Positions 7,493 to 16,392 of a stretch of DNA of 39,605 nucleotides are shown piece by piece. This DNA comes from Deltaproteobacteria bacterium. GTDB taxonomy: Bacteria; Desulfobacterota; Binatia; UBA9968. Under the pieces are notes generated by a model. That model worked only from the letters and a program-made list of their open reading frames with translations. It did no database searches and was not told the DNA's origin. The stretch spans positions 1 through 39,605 of the forward strand of contig JACQUW010000248.1 in the NCBI GenBank assembly GCA_016210115.1. The letters are read 5' to 3'. Position 1 is the first letter of the stretch. The number at the start of each line of letters is the position of its first letter. Both the position numbers and the translations under genes were made by a program.

Positions 7493-8836
7493 ATGACAGT
7501 CCTCCGTACGTTGTATTACGTGAACCAGTTTTTTGGGGGCATGGGCGGCGAGGAGAAATCGGACCTGCCTGTAGGCTTTCGCGAGGGGGCCATAGGCCCT
7601 GCCAGACGCTTTCAAGAGCTGTGCGGTGGATCGGCTGAAGTCGCCGGTACCGTTTACTGTGGCGACAACTATTTCTCCCTGCACCAAAGCGAAGCACTTA
7701 AGTCGATTCTCGATATTGCCAGGCAACACGCGGTTCAGATGCTGGTCGCGGGTCCTGCCTTCGGTTCCGGGAGATATGGAGTTGCTTGCGCTGAGCTCTG
7801 TCATTCCACGAACGTTTCTCTGAATATCCCGTGCATCAGCGGTATGTATCCGGAAAGTCCGGGAGTCGAACTCTATGAAGAATACAAAGACAAGGGAGTC
7901 CTTCTCGTTCCAACAAGCGAATCGGTCTCAGGGATGGAGGACGCGCTGTCGAAGATGGCGCGATTCGCTTCAAAGCTGGTCAAAGGGGAAGCCACAGGAT
8001 CGGCCATCGAGGAGGGGTATATTCCCCGCGGCTTTCGGCTGGATGCTATCGTGGAAAAGAGCGGCGCGGAAAGAGCCATTGACATGCTGTTGAATAAGCT
8101 GGCCGGCCGCACTTTTGCCACTGAGATTCCGATCGAAAGCGTCAAAGAGATTCCTGTGGCCCCTCCGATTGCCGATCTTAAAAAGGCCCGCCTCGCTCTT
8201 GTAACCACAGCGGGCATAGTCGCTCCAGGAAATCCAGACGGTTTCAAAACCGCCAGAAATACCCGGTGGAAAAAATACCCCATCGACAAAATGGAATCGA
8301 TGAAGGACGCCAGCTGGGACGTATGGCATGGGGGCTACAACACGATCTTTATGCACGAGAATCCTAACTACGGGGTTCCGCTGGACATGTGCCGGGAAAT
8401 AGAAAGGGAGGGAGTGTTTGGGCAAATCTACCCCTATTTTTACGGCACTCCCGGGAACCTGGCGTTGATTTCAGCTATGCAGGCCATAGGCATGGAGATC
8501 CTGGGAGATATGAAGGCCGAAGGGATCGATGCCGCATTGCTTGTGTCGACCTGAGGGACCTGTACTCGCAGCGGCGCTGCGATCGCAAGGGAAATCGAGA
8601 GAGGAGGCATCCCGGTGGCCCATATCACGGCGATGGCCACGCTGGCGAAGCAGTTGAAATCCAATCGTATTGTCGCGGGGACCAAAATCCCCCATCCTTG
8701 CGGCGATCCAAATCTACCGATAGATGCTGACCGCGCTCTGAGAAAAGAGATCGTAAGGGCAGCGCTTGAGGTGCTTCAAGCCAACGTCACTGGACCCACG
8801 GTCCTGGTTCCGGACATCGCATATACGTCCGGGTAG
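7493..8836 (+). CDS. Grd-type reductase component B selenoprotein (GrdB/GrdF/GrdH-like), in-frame UGA
   Basis: Reading UGA at 8552-8554 as selenocysteine gives one 447-residue protein. The frame runs uninterrupted on both sides, and the junction reads LLVST-U-GTCTRSGAAIARE, the signature of the substrate-specific selenoprotein B of glycine, sarcosine and betaine reductases (UxxCxxC). The length and Sec position (residue 354) fit clostridial GrdB (about 436, Sec near 350). The second motif cysteine is Ser here. In clostridia this subunit attacks the substrate amine and passes a carboxymethyl group to the Sec of GrdA. The start ATG follows AAGGAGG by 5 bases. The GrdE-type partner begins 9 bases after the stop. 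No grdA, grdC, grdD or sel genes are in the window, so the substrate and partner proteins are unknown. Family assignment is strong; function is open. Confidence 0.92.
8566..8582 (+). promoter_or_regulatory. Candidate bacterial SECIS element
   Basis: Immediately downstream of the UGA, 8566-8572 (TCGCAGC) pairs perfectly with 8576-8582 (GCTGCGA) around the loop GGC. The loop begins 18 bases after the UGA and starts with G, both within the ranges described for bacterial SECIS hairpins recognised by SelB. It is part of the coding sequence. Confidence 0.65.
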
Positions 8837-8845
8837 GAGGACGCT

Positions 8846-10153
8846 ATGAGGCTCGAACTTGCAAACTTCCCAGTGAAAAATGTTCGGTTCGACGGCCAGA
8901 CAACGTACGATAGCGGGGTTTTACAGATCGACAAAGAGGAACTCTTAGCTCTCGTATTGGAGGATCGGAAGATCAGTTGGGCTGGCCTGGACGTAGCGTT
9001 TCCAAGCGAGCAGACCAGGATCGTTCGCGTCCGGGATGTGGTGGAGCCAAGAGTAAAGGTTTCGGGACCGGGGTGTGTTTTTCCCGGAATCATGGGACCT
9101 GTGGAGACCGTCGGCCAGGGTCGGACCAACCGGCTATCGGGTGTGACTGTGATGACCTCGGCGGAATATAAGCGCACCATCCTTGAAGGGACTGCGGCAG
9201 GAAGAACAGGATTTGTGGACATGTGGGGCCCCGGGGCTACGTTAACGCCGCTGGGCTCTACGATAAATATTGTTCTTATGCTCGAGCTCCGCGATGGCGT
9301 GGCTGAACTTGAAGCTCATGCTGCCATTCAGTCGGCTGAGCTCAAGGTAGCCAAAAGACTGGCGGAGACGACCAGGGACAAAGCCGCCGAGGATCTGGAG
9401 GTTCTTGAGCTTTTCGAAACCGACCCATCCCTTCCACGAGTTGTGTATATTCTTGGCTGTCGGACTGCGTGGCATGAACCACATTCCGGCGTGGCCTATT
9501 ACGGCTTGCCGATCCGTGAGTCTTTACCGACCCTCGTCCACCCTAATGAGTTTTTTGACGGGGCGCTCACCTCAGACGCGCGCCGAGGGGGTAAGGGGAC
9601 ATTCCCATGCACCTGGGTATGGATGAACCATCCCATAGTTTCGCGCTTGCTCAGAGAGCATGGGAAGCGGCTGAATTTTTTGGGGGTGATACTACAGAGA
9701 ACCCGATTCGAGAGTGATTTTGGGAAAGAGGTCACCGCGGCCTGCACGTCCCAAATGGCCAGGCTCCTCAAAGCCGATGGCGCGATCATCACTCGAATGA
9801 GCCCCTCGGGAAACAACTTCATTGATGTGATGCTGACAGCGCAGGCCTGTGAAAAAAAAGGCGTGAAGACGGTCCTGCTGACGCCGGAGTGGGGCGGCCG
9901 GGAAGGGACTGAGTTGCCTCTCGTTTTCTATGTTCCGGAGGCCAGCGCCATGGTCACTACCGGCGGCCTGGACCAGGCGGTAACCTTCCCGGCGGCTTCA
10001 AAGGTAATTGGGGTGGGAGATACTCAGCTCGTGGAACTGACTTCAGGAGATCCCCTTATCGCTCCTTGGACTAATTTTGTTGGCGACAAGGGCTGGGTGC
10101 AAGATGGCATTGATTGGTGGGGCACTACAGGCCGTACTTGTAAGGTGTACTGA
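8846..10153 (+). CDS. Grd-type reductase component B proprotein (GrdE-like)
   Basis: A 435-residue protein matching the GrdE/GrdG/GrdI proprotein that pairs with the GrdB-type selenoprotein. Conserved stretches include SGPGCVFPGIMGPVETVGQG (N-terminal part), MNHPIVSRLLREHGKRLNFLG and the C-terminal ADGAIITRMSPSGNNFIDVM. In clostridia the proprotein is cleaved at a cysteine near residue 242 to give alpha and beta chains with a carbonyl (pyruvoyl-type) group; Cys255 in GTFPCTW lies at the matching place just before the NHP motif, so cleavage is plausible but inferred. The start ATG follows GGAGG by 5 bases and is 9 bases after the selenoprotein stop: a clear operon. Length equals the family norm (about 430). 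Confidence 0.9.
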   Translation: MRLELANFPVKNVRFDGQTTYDSGVLQIDKEELLALVLEDRKISWAGLDVAFPSEQTRIVRVRDVVEPRVKVSGPGCVFPGIMGPVETVGQGRTNRLSGVTVMTSAEYKRTILEGTAAGRTGFVDMWGPGATLTPLGSTINIVLMLELRDGVAELEAHAAIQSAELKVAKRLAETTRDKAAEDLEVLELFETDPSLPRVVYILGCRTAWHEPHSGVAYYGLPIRESLPTLVHPNEFFDGALTSDARRGGKGTFPCTWVWMNHPIVSRLLREHGKRLNFLGVILQRTRFESDFGKEVTAACTSQMARLLKADGAIITRMSPSGNNFIDVMLTAQACEKKGVKTVLLTPEWGGREGTELPLVFYVPEASAMVTTGGLDQAVTFPAASKVIGVGDTQLVELTSGDPLIAPWTNFVGDKGWVQDGIDWWGTTGRTCKVY

Positions 10154-10309
10154 TTCCCTGCCCGCTTCGCCAGCTCTCGGAACTTGGGCCGTGCGACCGT
10201 GAAGTGACACCTTATCGGAACGTCGCTATCTGATGAAACGTAGAAGCGCCCGGTTTTTGCCGGGTTTGGACGGAGAAGCAGTAGCCGCGCTTCACAGGAG
10301 GAGATGACC

Positions 10310-11332
10310 ATGCAGAGACGTGCTGTTGCGCACCATCGAGGATACTCGACTTGCCTCTTAATCTTGCTGATATTCGGGCTTCCATCCGAGAAGATTTTCG
10401 CAGCCGACAGGCTCGTTGGCATCCATTCCGCGCAGTCGATCTCTCAGTGCATGCCCTGGATTGCTCAAGAGGCGGGGCTTTTTCCGAAACATAACCTCGA
10501 TTTCCAGCTCATCTATATCGGCGCCTCCCCTCTGGTTACTGCCGTGATGCTCGGGGGAGACGCTGAGGTTACGGTCGGCGGGGGATCTGCATTTGTACGC
10601 GCCTATGTGCAGGGAGCCACTGACTTTGTCTTTATCGGCGCGGTCAAAAATATCCTGACCCACGCGATTATGACGCGGCCGGAAATCAAAAGAATCGAAG
10701 AACTCAAGGGGAGAAAAATCGGCGTCACCCGTATCGGCAGCAACAGCCATTACTTCACTGTGCAGGTCATCCGGCGTTCCGCCTTAGATCCATTCCGGGA
10801 TGTCACCTATGTCCAGACCGGCAGGGAAGCCGATGCTCTCACCGCCCTCATGAGCGGCTCACTCGATGCCGCCACGGTATCTCCACCCTTTGATGCGCTG
10901 GGTTTTGACAAAGGGTTTCACGCTGTTGCCTATGGTCCTGATCTTAAAATCCCATACGCGGCCACAGGTTTTGGAACCCGCCGCCCCGTAATCGCCAGGC
11001 GCCCCAAGGTGCTCGAGCAGTTTATGCGGGTAATGGCCGAAGCCGCAAAGATCCTGCACACGGATAAGACCTTTACCTTTAAAGTCCTGGAAAAGCGGCT
11101 AAGGCTCAGCGACAAGAAGGTTATGGAGGCTGCCTACAACGCGGAGATCAAAGCTCTCGATCCGAGGCTCAACATTAAGACGGAGGCCATCCAAGCGATC
11201 CTTGAAGAGGTAGCTCAGATGGATTCGAGGGCGAAGAAGATAAAAGCCCACGATCTCATTGACCGTCGCTATCTAGATGAACTCGAAAAAAGCGGATTCT
11301 TCGACCAGCTCTGGCAAGGCAAGCGGACATGA
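10310..11332 (+). CDS. NMT1/THI5-like ABC substrate-binding protein
   Basis: A 340-residue exported protein of the SsuA/TauA/THI5-like family. A basic start (MQRRAVAHHRG) is followed by a hydrophobic signal segment and an apparent cleavage region near AADR. The mature part has the typical opening LVGIHSAQSISQCMPWIAQE, then the hinge motif LKGRKIGVTRIGSNSHYF. I chose ATG 10310, since AGGAGG (10296-10301) is 8 bases upstream; the ATG at 10304 is too close to it. It lies 156 bases after the GrdE-like gene in the same direction and could deliver that system's substrate, but no permease or ATPase gene is present. It is strongly similar to the product of 36942-37940. The ligand is unknown. Confidence 0.85.
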   Translation: MQRRAVAHHRGYSTCLLILLIFGLPSEKIFAADRLVGIHSAQSISQCMPWIAQEAGLFPKHNLDFQLIYIGASPLVTAVMLGGDAEVTVGGGSAFVRAYVQGATDFVFIGAVKNILTHAIMTRPEIKRIEELKGRKIGVTRIGSNSHYFTVQVIRRSALDPFRDVTYVQTGREADALTALMSGSLDAATVSPPFDALGFDKGFHAVAYGPDLKIPYAATGFGTRRPVIARRPKVLEQFMRVMAEAAKILHTDKTFTFKVLEKRLRLSDKKVMEAAYNAEIKALDPRLNIKTEAIQAILEEVAQMDSRAKKIKAHDLIDRRYLDELEKSGFFDQLWQGKRT

Positions 11333-11414
11333 TGGCGTTTTCCCGCAACGTGTTTTCAGGGGTCACTCACTAGAGGCAAGCCTCTCCCTTCCGCAATCGA
11401 CCGGGGGTGTACAG

Positions 11415-12440
11415 TCATTGGCCCAACAGTTTCTGTACCCGCTCCACAACCTCAAGAGGCTGCGCGACAACCTCTTTAGCCAGCGCCTCAAGCTCCTCCC
11501 CGCCGGTAGGAGTAATGTCGAAATTTTTTTTCTTCGCCTCCGCTAGAAGTTCGGGATCCTTCGTGGTTTTCATGAAAGCGTCGCGCAAAAGCCTGGTTTT
11601 GTCTGGCGCCAAACCAGGAGGGGCGATAATGGGTCGACCGAACTCCGGGGCCGCCAGAGCCAAAGCCGCCAGCCGCCGCGGCCCTTCCCCCGTCTTGTAG
11701 TCGTTCATGAGCTCGTAGAGAGTAGGGACATCGGGCAGTCGTGGATCTCGAGTTCTGCCCGTCTGCATCATCACCCGAACAAAGCCTTTTTGGCGCCAGG
11801 TATGATATGGCTCGCGCGAGAAAAAGGCCTGGATCGTCAATGCGCGGCACTGAATCTCACCCTTTTCTACCGCCAGATCGGTATCGCCACCGCCTTGATA
11901 TCCTGCGATGACAATAAATTTCGTACCCAGGGTTTCTTCCAAGAGCTTCGGCATAAAATAACTTGACGAACCCGCTCCCGTGGAGCCGCACTTTGGTGGC
12001 TCGGGAGCTTTGCGCACGTCCGCAAGGCTTTTGTAAGGGAGGTCCGCGCGCATGTAGAGCAGGTGATCGGACTTATCGGTGCTGCCGATCCAGGTGAATT
12101 TTGCCCAATCGTATTTTGCCTCTGGCCTTTTTTGGAGTTGATTGAAATAGATCGATGGTTGAACCGCGCCAATCGTTAGTCCATCGGGTTTGACCACGTT
12201 GTAGAGATAATTGGCGCCAATCACAGATCCTGCCCCGGGCATGTTTTGCACAATGAAATTGGGATTTCCTGGAATGTGTCTGCCCATATATTGTGCCACG
12301 AGTCTTGCGTACAAATCGTACGCGCTTCCGGCGCTTGCCCCCGCCACGACTCTGATTGTTTTGCCCTGATAAAAGGAGCTCTGCGCTATCACTTCCGAAT
12401 TCAACATCAGAAGTAGAACAAGCCCGAGCAGCTTCTTCAT
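11415..12440 (-). CDS. TctC/Bug-family tripartite carboxylate transporter substrate-binding protein
   Basis: A 341-residue exported protein. A signal peptide (MKKLLGLVLLLMLNSEVIAQ) precedes the typical Bug opening YQGKTIRVVAGASAGSAYD, then IPGNPNFIVQNMPGAGSVIGANYLYN and APPGLAPDKTRLLRDAF near the C-terminus. These periplasmic proteins bind carboxylates, amino acids or aromatic acids for TctAB-type carriers. No tctA or tctB gene is present in the window. It is convergent with the NMT1-like gene upstream and followed (in its own direction upstream) by another binding-protein gene. The ligand cannot be predicted. Confidence 0.88.
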   Translation of the reverse strand: MKKLLGLVLLLMLNSEVIAQSSFYQGKTIRVVAGASAGSAYDLYARLVAQYMGRHIPGNPNFIVQNMPGAGSVIGANYLYNVVKPDGLTIGAVQPSIYFNQLQKRPEAKYDWAKFTWIGSTDKSDHLLYMRADLPYKSLADVRKAPEPPKCGSTGAGSSSYFMPKLLEETLGTKFIVIAGYQGGGDTDLAVEKGEIQCRALTIQAFFSREPYHTWRQKGFVRVMMQTGRTRDPRLPDVPTLYELMNDYKTGEGPRRLAALALAAPEFGRPIIAPPGLAPDKTRLLRDAFMKTTKDPELLAEAKKKNFDITPTGGEELEALAKEVVAQPLEVVERVQKLLGQ

Positions 12441-12580
12441 AAAGCCTTCCCCCTATAGCACGTCCGGATCAAGCGGAGTTGATGTAATCGAACATGCTCT
12501 TGATGATATCTCGGGGATTTGACTGAGGTACAGTTAAAACCCCCCGGACCAGTACATTTCGCGTCGACAAACCGGCTCTC

Positions 12581-13819
12581 TTACTTGTCGTAAAGCGCCC
12601 TGATAAAACCCCTGGTATCAAGCTCCTTGAGGATGCTGTTGTCGATAAATGATTTCGGATCGGCGTCTTTGGCCGCCGGATTTTCACTGGAGAGAAATTC
12701 CAAGAGAGTCTCGACACCTTGGAGAGACGGATAGGGCGCCGCTTCGTAAAACTTTGAGGCGTACAGATCGTAGGACCTTTGAAGATGTCTCTCCCCCGCG
12801 GGATCGGCTCTCAGCTTCTTCCTTAATACTTCGAGACTTTCTCTTTTGTTCTTTTTGTAATAAGCGATTCCCTCCACGAAAGCTGTGATGACCCTCGTGG
12901 CCTGATCTCGATGGGTTCGAAGATAGCTGCGCGTGGAATTGAACATGGTGTTCAGATAATAGATGTCCATATCCGCAAGATCTGCCAGAACGCGATACCC
13001 TCTATCCTCAGCGACGAAAACAGAAGGTATGGTGAGAACGGCGGCATCGATAGCGCCCGCATCCAAGCTCGCGAGCATGGCGGGTGAGGCGCCGATCTGG
13101 CGCACTTGAAGCTCGCCTGGACCGATGCCCCATTTTCTTTGCATCATCTGCAAGACCAGATGGGACGCCGAGCCAAACCGGGTGACCCCGACTCTTTTCC
13201 CCTTGAGATCCGCTGGTTTCGTGAGCTCCGGTCGTGCCACCACTCTCTGTGCTCCCTTGTTCTGGACCGACGCCATAATGACGACATCGGCTCCCCGGAG
13301 ACTGGCCTTAATGATGGCGTCACCGGCACCCGCAAGAAACTGGACGTCGCCTGCGATCAGGGCGCTAACTCCCAGGGCAGCGCCAGCACCGATAACGATC
13401 AGTTCAGGTTCGATGCCATATTTTTTGAATATTCCTTTCTCCTGGGTCACCCAGACGGCACCGTGCATGGCGCTCATGGAACTCAGCCCGATCCTGATTT
13501 TGTCCGCAGCCGGAGACGGTGATGAGAGAAAAAAGAGAAGCCCCAAACAGACCAGCAGGACTTGTATGATTATCTCACAGCTCTCGCTACATCCAAGGTA
13601 AATAGCAGTTCGGCGCGCCTTTGCTGGGCCGAGAGCCATGGAAACCCCTAAGGGATTGGGAGATTCTTGGAGAAGCTCCGCGAACCTCTGTTCCAGGAGG
13701 TCCGTAGATTCCCCATTGTCCATAAATCCCATGATCTTTTTAGACTCCGGGACCTGTGGCAACGCGGCAATACGAACCGCAGCAGTCCGCGCCTTTTCCT
13801 CAGAACTCGCAAGAATCAT
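12581..13819 (-). CDS. NMT1-like substrate-binding protein with unusual N-terminal extension
   Basis: A 412-residue frame. From about residue 84 it is an ordinary exported NMT1/SsuA-like binding protein: signal segment (IIIQVLLVCLGLLFFL), then AADKIRIGLSSMSAMHGAVW and the hinge motif LKGKRVGVTRFGSASHLVLQ. The first about 80 residues do not belong to this family; they contain KIMGFMDNGESTDLLEQRF and GCSESC, which resemble pieces of UGSC-family (seleno)proteins. The ATG at 13819 has a strong AGGAGG 7 bases upstream. A second ATG at 13639 follows AGGGG by 5 bases and would give a 352-residue protein with a more normal leader. I keep the long form but the true start is uncertain. It is followed by the acyl-CoA dehydrogenase genes upstream in the same direction. 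Confidence 0.72.
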   Translation of the reverse strand: MILASSEEKARTAAVRIAALPQVPESKKIMGFMDNGESTDLLEQRFAELLQESPNPLGVSMALGPAKARRTAIYLGCSESCEIIIQVLLVCLGLLFFLSSPSPAADKIRIGLSSMSAMHGAVWVTQEKGIFKKYGIEPELIVIGAGAALGVSALIAGDVQFLAGAGDAIIKASLRGADVVIMASVQNKGAQRVVARPELTKPADLKGKRVGVTRFGSASHLVLQMMQRKWGIGPGELQVRQIGASPAMLASLDAGAIDAAVLTIPSVFVAEDRGYRVLADLADMDIYYLNTMFNSTRSYLRTHRDQATRVITAFVEGIAYYKKNKRESLEVLRKKLRADPAGERHLQRSYDLYASKFYEAAPYPSLQGVETLLEFLSSENPAAKDADPKSFIDNSILKELDTRGFIRALYDK

Positions 13820-13874
13820 GGCTTTCCCTCCTTTTAAGACGCAAGCGGTGAGCGAAAGCCTCTCGAAAGAAAGG

Positions 13875-15002
13875 CTACTTCTCTCCGGTCGGATACAATA
13901 TGTCCATCATTTTCCTTTTGTGATGGAGCGGCGTCCCAAGGTACTGGTACAGCGCGTGGGCCAAAACGCTGTGCGCCATCAACGGATGTTGGTAATCCGT
14001 TCCCGGCCCGGCAAAGACCATGTGGGCAAAATTGCAGGACTGATAATAGGCCTCGCTCGCCACCGCCTTCGCCTCGTGCGCGTTTGCCCTTGCCGGCATT
14101 CCGGAATCAAGCATCCAAAGCGTTTCATAAGTCACATAGCGCGCGGCATCGAGGTGGATTGAAAGATCGACACAGTGATCTTGCACGCGCTGAAAGCGGC
14201 CGATTGGCTGGCCGAAGGCCACTCGGTTCCGCGTGTATTCGACCGTAAAATCGAAAATCTCCTGGCAGGCGCCAACCTTATACGCGCACAGAATGGGAAG
14301 CGCCTTCTCCAAAGCTCGATCGAGAATTTGCCAACCCGCGCCAGCTTCGCCCAAGACGTCAGGAATCGCCACCCGCACATTATCGAAGCGCACTTCGCAA
14401 ACAGAAACCATGAAGCCATCCTGAGGTGTAATCGACACCCCCGGGCTCTCTCGGTTCACCACAACAAGCACTAGCTGGCCATTCTCCATCCGGGCTGCGC
14501 AGATGAAACTGGTTGCCCCCTCAGCGTCATACACAAACCGTTTGACGCCCTCGAGCACAAAGCCCCCACTGGTTTTGATGAGCCGGGACTCAACCGACTC
14601 AGGCCCCCAGTGCGGTCCTCTATCCATGATCGCAGCGATAACGATGGACTTTCCACTGCAGATGTCAGGGAGTAGAGATTTTTTCTGTTCCTCGGAACCG
14701 CCTTGCAGAATTAGCAGCGCACTGAGGACGCCAGAGGAGAAAACCGGACCTGGAACAGGCGCCCGCCCCAGCTCCTCGAACACGACGGCACAATCGATGA
14801 AAGAGGCAGCAGCGCCGCCGTACACTTCGGGGATCGCCATTCCCAACCATCCCAGCTCAGCCATCTTACGGTATAGATCGGGCAAGAAAGTCGCCTTGTT
14901 ACGGAACCATTGCGTAAGAAGGTGAGACGGTGCCTGGGCTTTGACAAAGTCGGCCGCCACCTTTTTGAACATATTTTGGGTCTCATTGAGCCTTAAATCC
15001 AT
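13875..15002 (-). CDS. Acyl-CoA dehydrogenase family protein
   Basis: A 375-residue flavoprotein of the acyl-CoA dehydrogenase fold. The N-terminal helical domain has ELGWLGMAIPEVYGGAAAS, the middle domain has a short beta region around 130-220, and the C-terminal domain has RNRVAFGQPIGRFQRVQDH, the FAD-contact motif. The usual catalytic Glu in the C-terminal helix region is not clear in FAGPGTDYQHPLMAH, so substrate and activity are uncertain. ATG 15002 is chosen because GGAGG lies 8 bases upstream; the TTG at 15017 is unlikely. It is 57 bases after a second dehydrogenase gene in the same direction; such unlike pairs can form heteromeric enzymes, as known for steroid and side-chain catabolism. 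Confidence 0.87.
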   Translation of the reverse strand: MDLRLNETQNMFKKVAADFVKAQAPSHLLTQWFRNKATFLPDLYRKMAELGWLGMAIPEVYGGAAASFIDCAVVFEELGRAPVPGPVFSSGVLSALLILQGGSEEQKKSLLPDICSGKSIVIAAIMDRGPHWGPESVESRLIKTSGGFVLEGVKRFVYDAEGATSFICAARMENGQLVLVVVNRESPGVSITPQDGFMVSVCEVRFDNVRVAIPDVLGEAGAGWQILDRALEKALPILCAYKVGACQEIFDFTVEYTRNRVAFGQPIGRFQRVQDHCVDLSIHLDAARYVTYETLWMLDSGMPARANAHEAKAVASEAYYQSCNFAHMVFAGPGTDYQHPLMAHSVLAHALYQYLGTPLHHKRKMMDILYPTGEK

Positions 15003-15059
15003 AAACTGCTCCTCCAACAGGCCGCTTCACGTCCGGAAAAACGAGATTATACTGTCCTC

Positions 15060-16271
15060 TTATATGGTCTCGGGCGCCTTCTCTTTGGTCGGACGTCCAA
15101 GCCCGACGCGGCGCGCAAAGACCACCCGGTCGGTATCCAACGTGCCTCCGCCATGCAATCGCCCAGGACCACTGCGCACGACGTAGTCAAAGTCGACCTC
15201 CTCATGAACGGAGGGGTTCGGCACCAGGGCATCATAGCCCATGATCTGCTGTAATCTCTCGGCGTTTCTGAGCCGCACCATACGCTGGTGGTAGCGGAAT
15301 TGAACACCGCCATAGGGGTGCGGTTGCCTGACAAAGCGATGCCAGAAATTGCGCCGCTCCATGAGATTCACGGTGTGCAGTTCGATCATCATGTCTGCAA
15401 TGATGTCCCTTATATTCGCGTCCTGTACGAGAGGCTTTCCATCGACTCGTGTCTGCTGGCAATATTCGATAACCCGCTCGACTAAAGCATTCGTCCCGAG
15501 TTTCCCCTCACCGCCCTGTTCGAGCTCGAGGTGAGTATTGGCGACCCTCCAGCCGTTGTTCTCGCCCCCGATCAAACACTTTGCGGGCACGCGCACGCCA
15601 TCGAAAAACACGGAGTTTTTCAAGCCCATCATGAGGTACATGGGCTGGATGGTAATGCCAGGCAAGTTCCCGGGAATAAGTAACCAACTCAAGTTCTCGT
15701 GACGGGGTCCTGAGGGATTGGTACAGACAAGCGTAAAAAGAGCGTCCGGCGAACGGTAACCCACCATGACTTTCTGGCCGGTGATGACATAATGGTCTCC
15801 GTTCCTGATTGCTTTGGTCTGGCAGTTCGCGACGTCGCTCCCGCCCTGCGGTTCCGTGAGCAACTCCCAGACAGTTATTTCTGCGCGAGTCAGCGGAGGC
15901 AGGAATTCCCGTTTTTGCTCTTCCGTTCCCCATTTCAGAATGACCGGCGCAACGACGTGTGCTGTGGTGTAGAACACGTGACCAAGGTTGAGGCCGTAAT
16001 GATCAAGCTCCGTCTCCAGCACCACCTGATGATCGATCGTAAGCCCCCCGCCGCCGTACTCTACAGGGAACATCGGGAACAGCCAGCCTTTCTTCCCAAG
16101 CTTACGGCCCAACTCCCGCCGGAACTGATACTCCTCCTCATTATCCCGCGTAGACCATCCGGCTGACCACCTCAGGTGCTCCGAACCGCGCATGTTCTCC
16201 TGCAGCCATGCTCGGACTTCTTCCCTGAAGTCGCCAATTTCGGGTGGATCCGTTCGTACATTAAAGTCCAT
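15060..16271 (-). CDS. Acyl-CoA dehydrogenase family protein
   Basis: A 403-residue acyl-CoA dehydrogenase. Visible motifs are KKGWLFPMFPVEYGGGGLT in the N-terminal domain, LTEPQGGSDVANCQTKAIRNG with the substrate- and FAD-binding stretch (about 137-157), and GVRVPAKCLIGGENNGWRVA in the middle domain. The C-terminal domain is more divergent, without the common R-x-FG-x-P motif. ATG 16271 follows AAAGGAG by 6 bases. It forms a unit with the smaller dehydrogenase downstream and the CoA-transferase upstream, suggesting activation of an acid to its CoA ester followed by oxidation. The substrate is not evident. Confidence 0.88.
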   Translation of the reverse strand: MDFNVRTDPPEIGDFREEVRAWLQENMRGSEHLRWSAGWSTRDNEEEYQFRRELGRKLGKKGWLFPMFPVEYGGGGLTIDHQVVLETELDHYGLNLGHVFYTTAHVVAPVILKWGTEEQKREFLPPLTRAEITVWELLTEPQGGSDVANCQTKAIRNGDHYVITGQKVMVGYRSPDALFTLVCTNPSGPRHENLSWLLIPGNLPGITIQPMYLMMGLKNSVFFDGVRVPAKCLIGGENNGWRVANTHLELEQGGEGKLGTNALVERVIEYCQQTRVDGKPLVQDANIRDIIADMMIELHTVNLMERRNFWHRFVRQPHPYGGVQFRYHQRMVRLRNAERLQQIMGYDALVPNPSVHEEVDFDYVVRSGPGRLHGGGTLDTDRVVFARRVGLGRPTKEKAPETI

Positions 16272-16392
16272 GAGCGACTCCTTTTGGTTAGTTCAATGGC
16301 TTCTACCCTGACGGGAAATCAGGTCATTTTTCCGCGCCATTCGTCAGTTCTTTAGAAAACACTTCCTCTGAACTCGTTTTTTTTAATCGAGC

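Noticed and set aside
7331..7804. Minus-strand open frame of 157 codons
   Set aside because: Overlaps the start of the selenoprotein gene in antisense, with no family match.
8552..8554. UGA as a nonsense mutation splitting the GrdB-like gene
   Set aside because: The frame continues without loss for 94 codons, the residue is exactly where the family has selenocysteine, and a SECIS-like hairpin follows.
11372..11385. Small palindrome AGAGGCAAGCCTCT between convergent genes as a terminator
   Set aside because: A 6-bp stem with a 2-base loop and no T-run is too weak to call.
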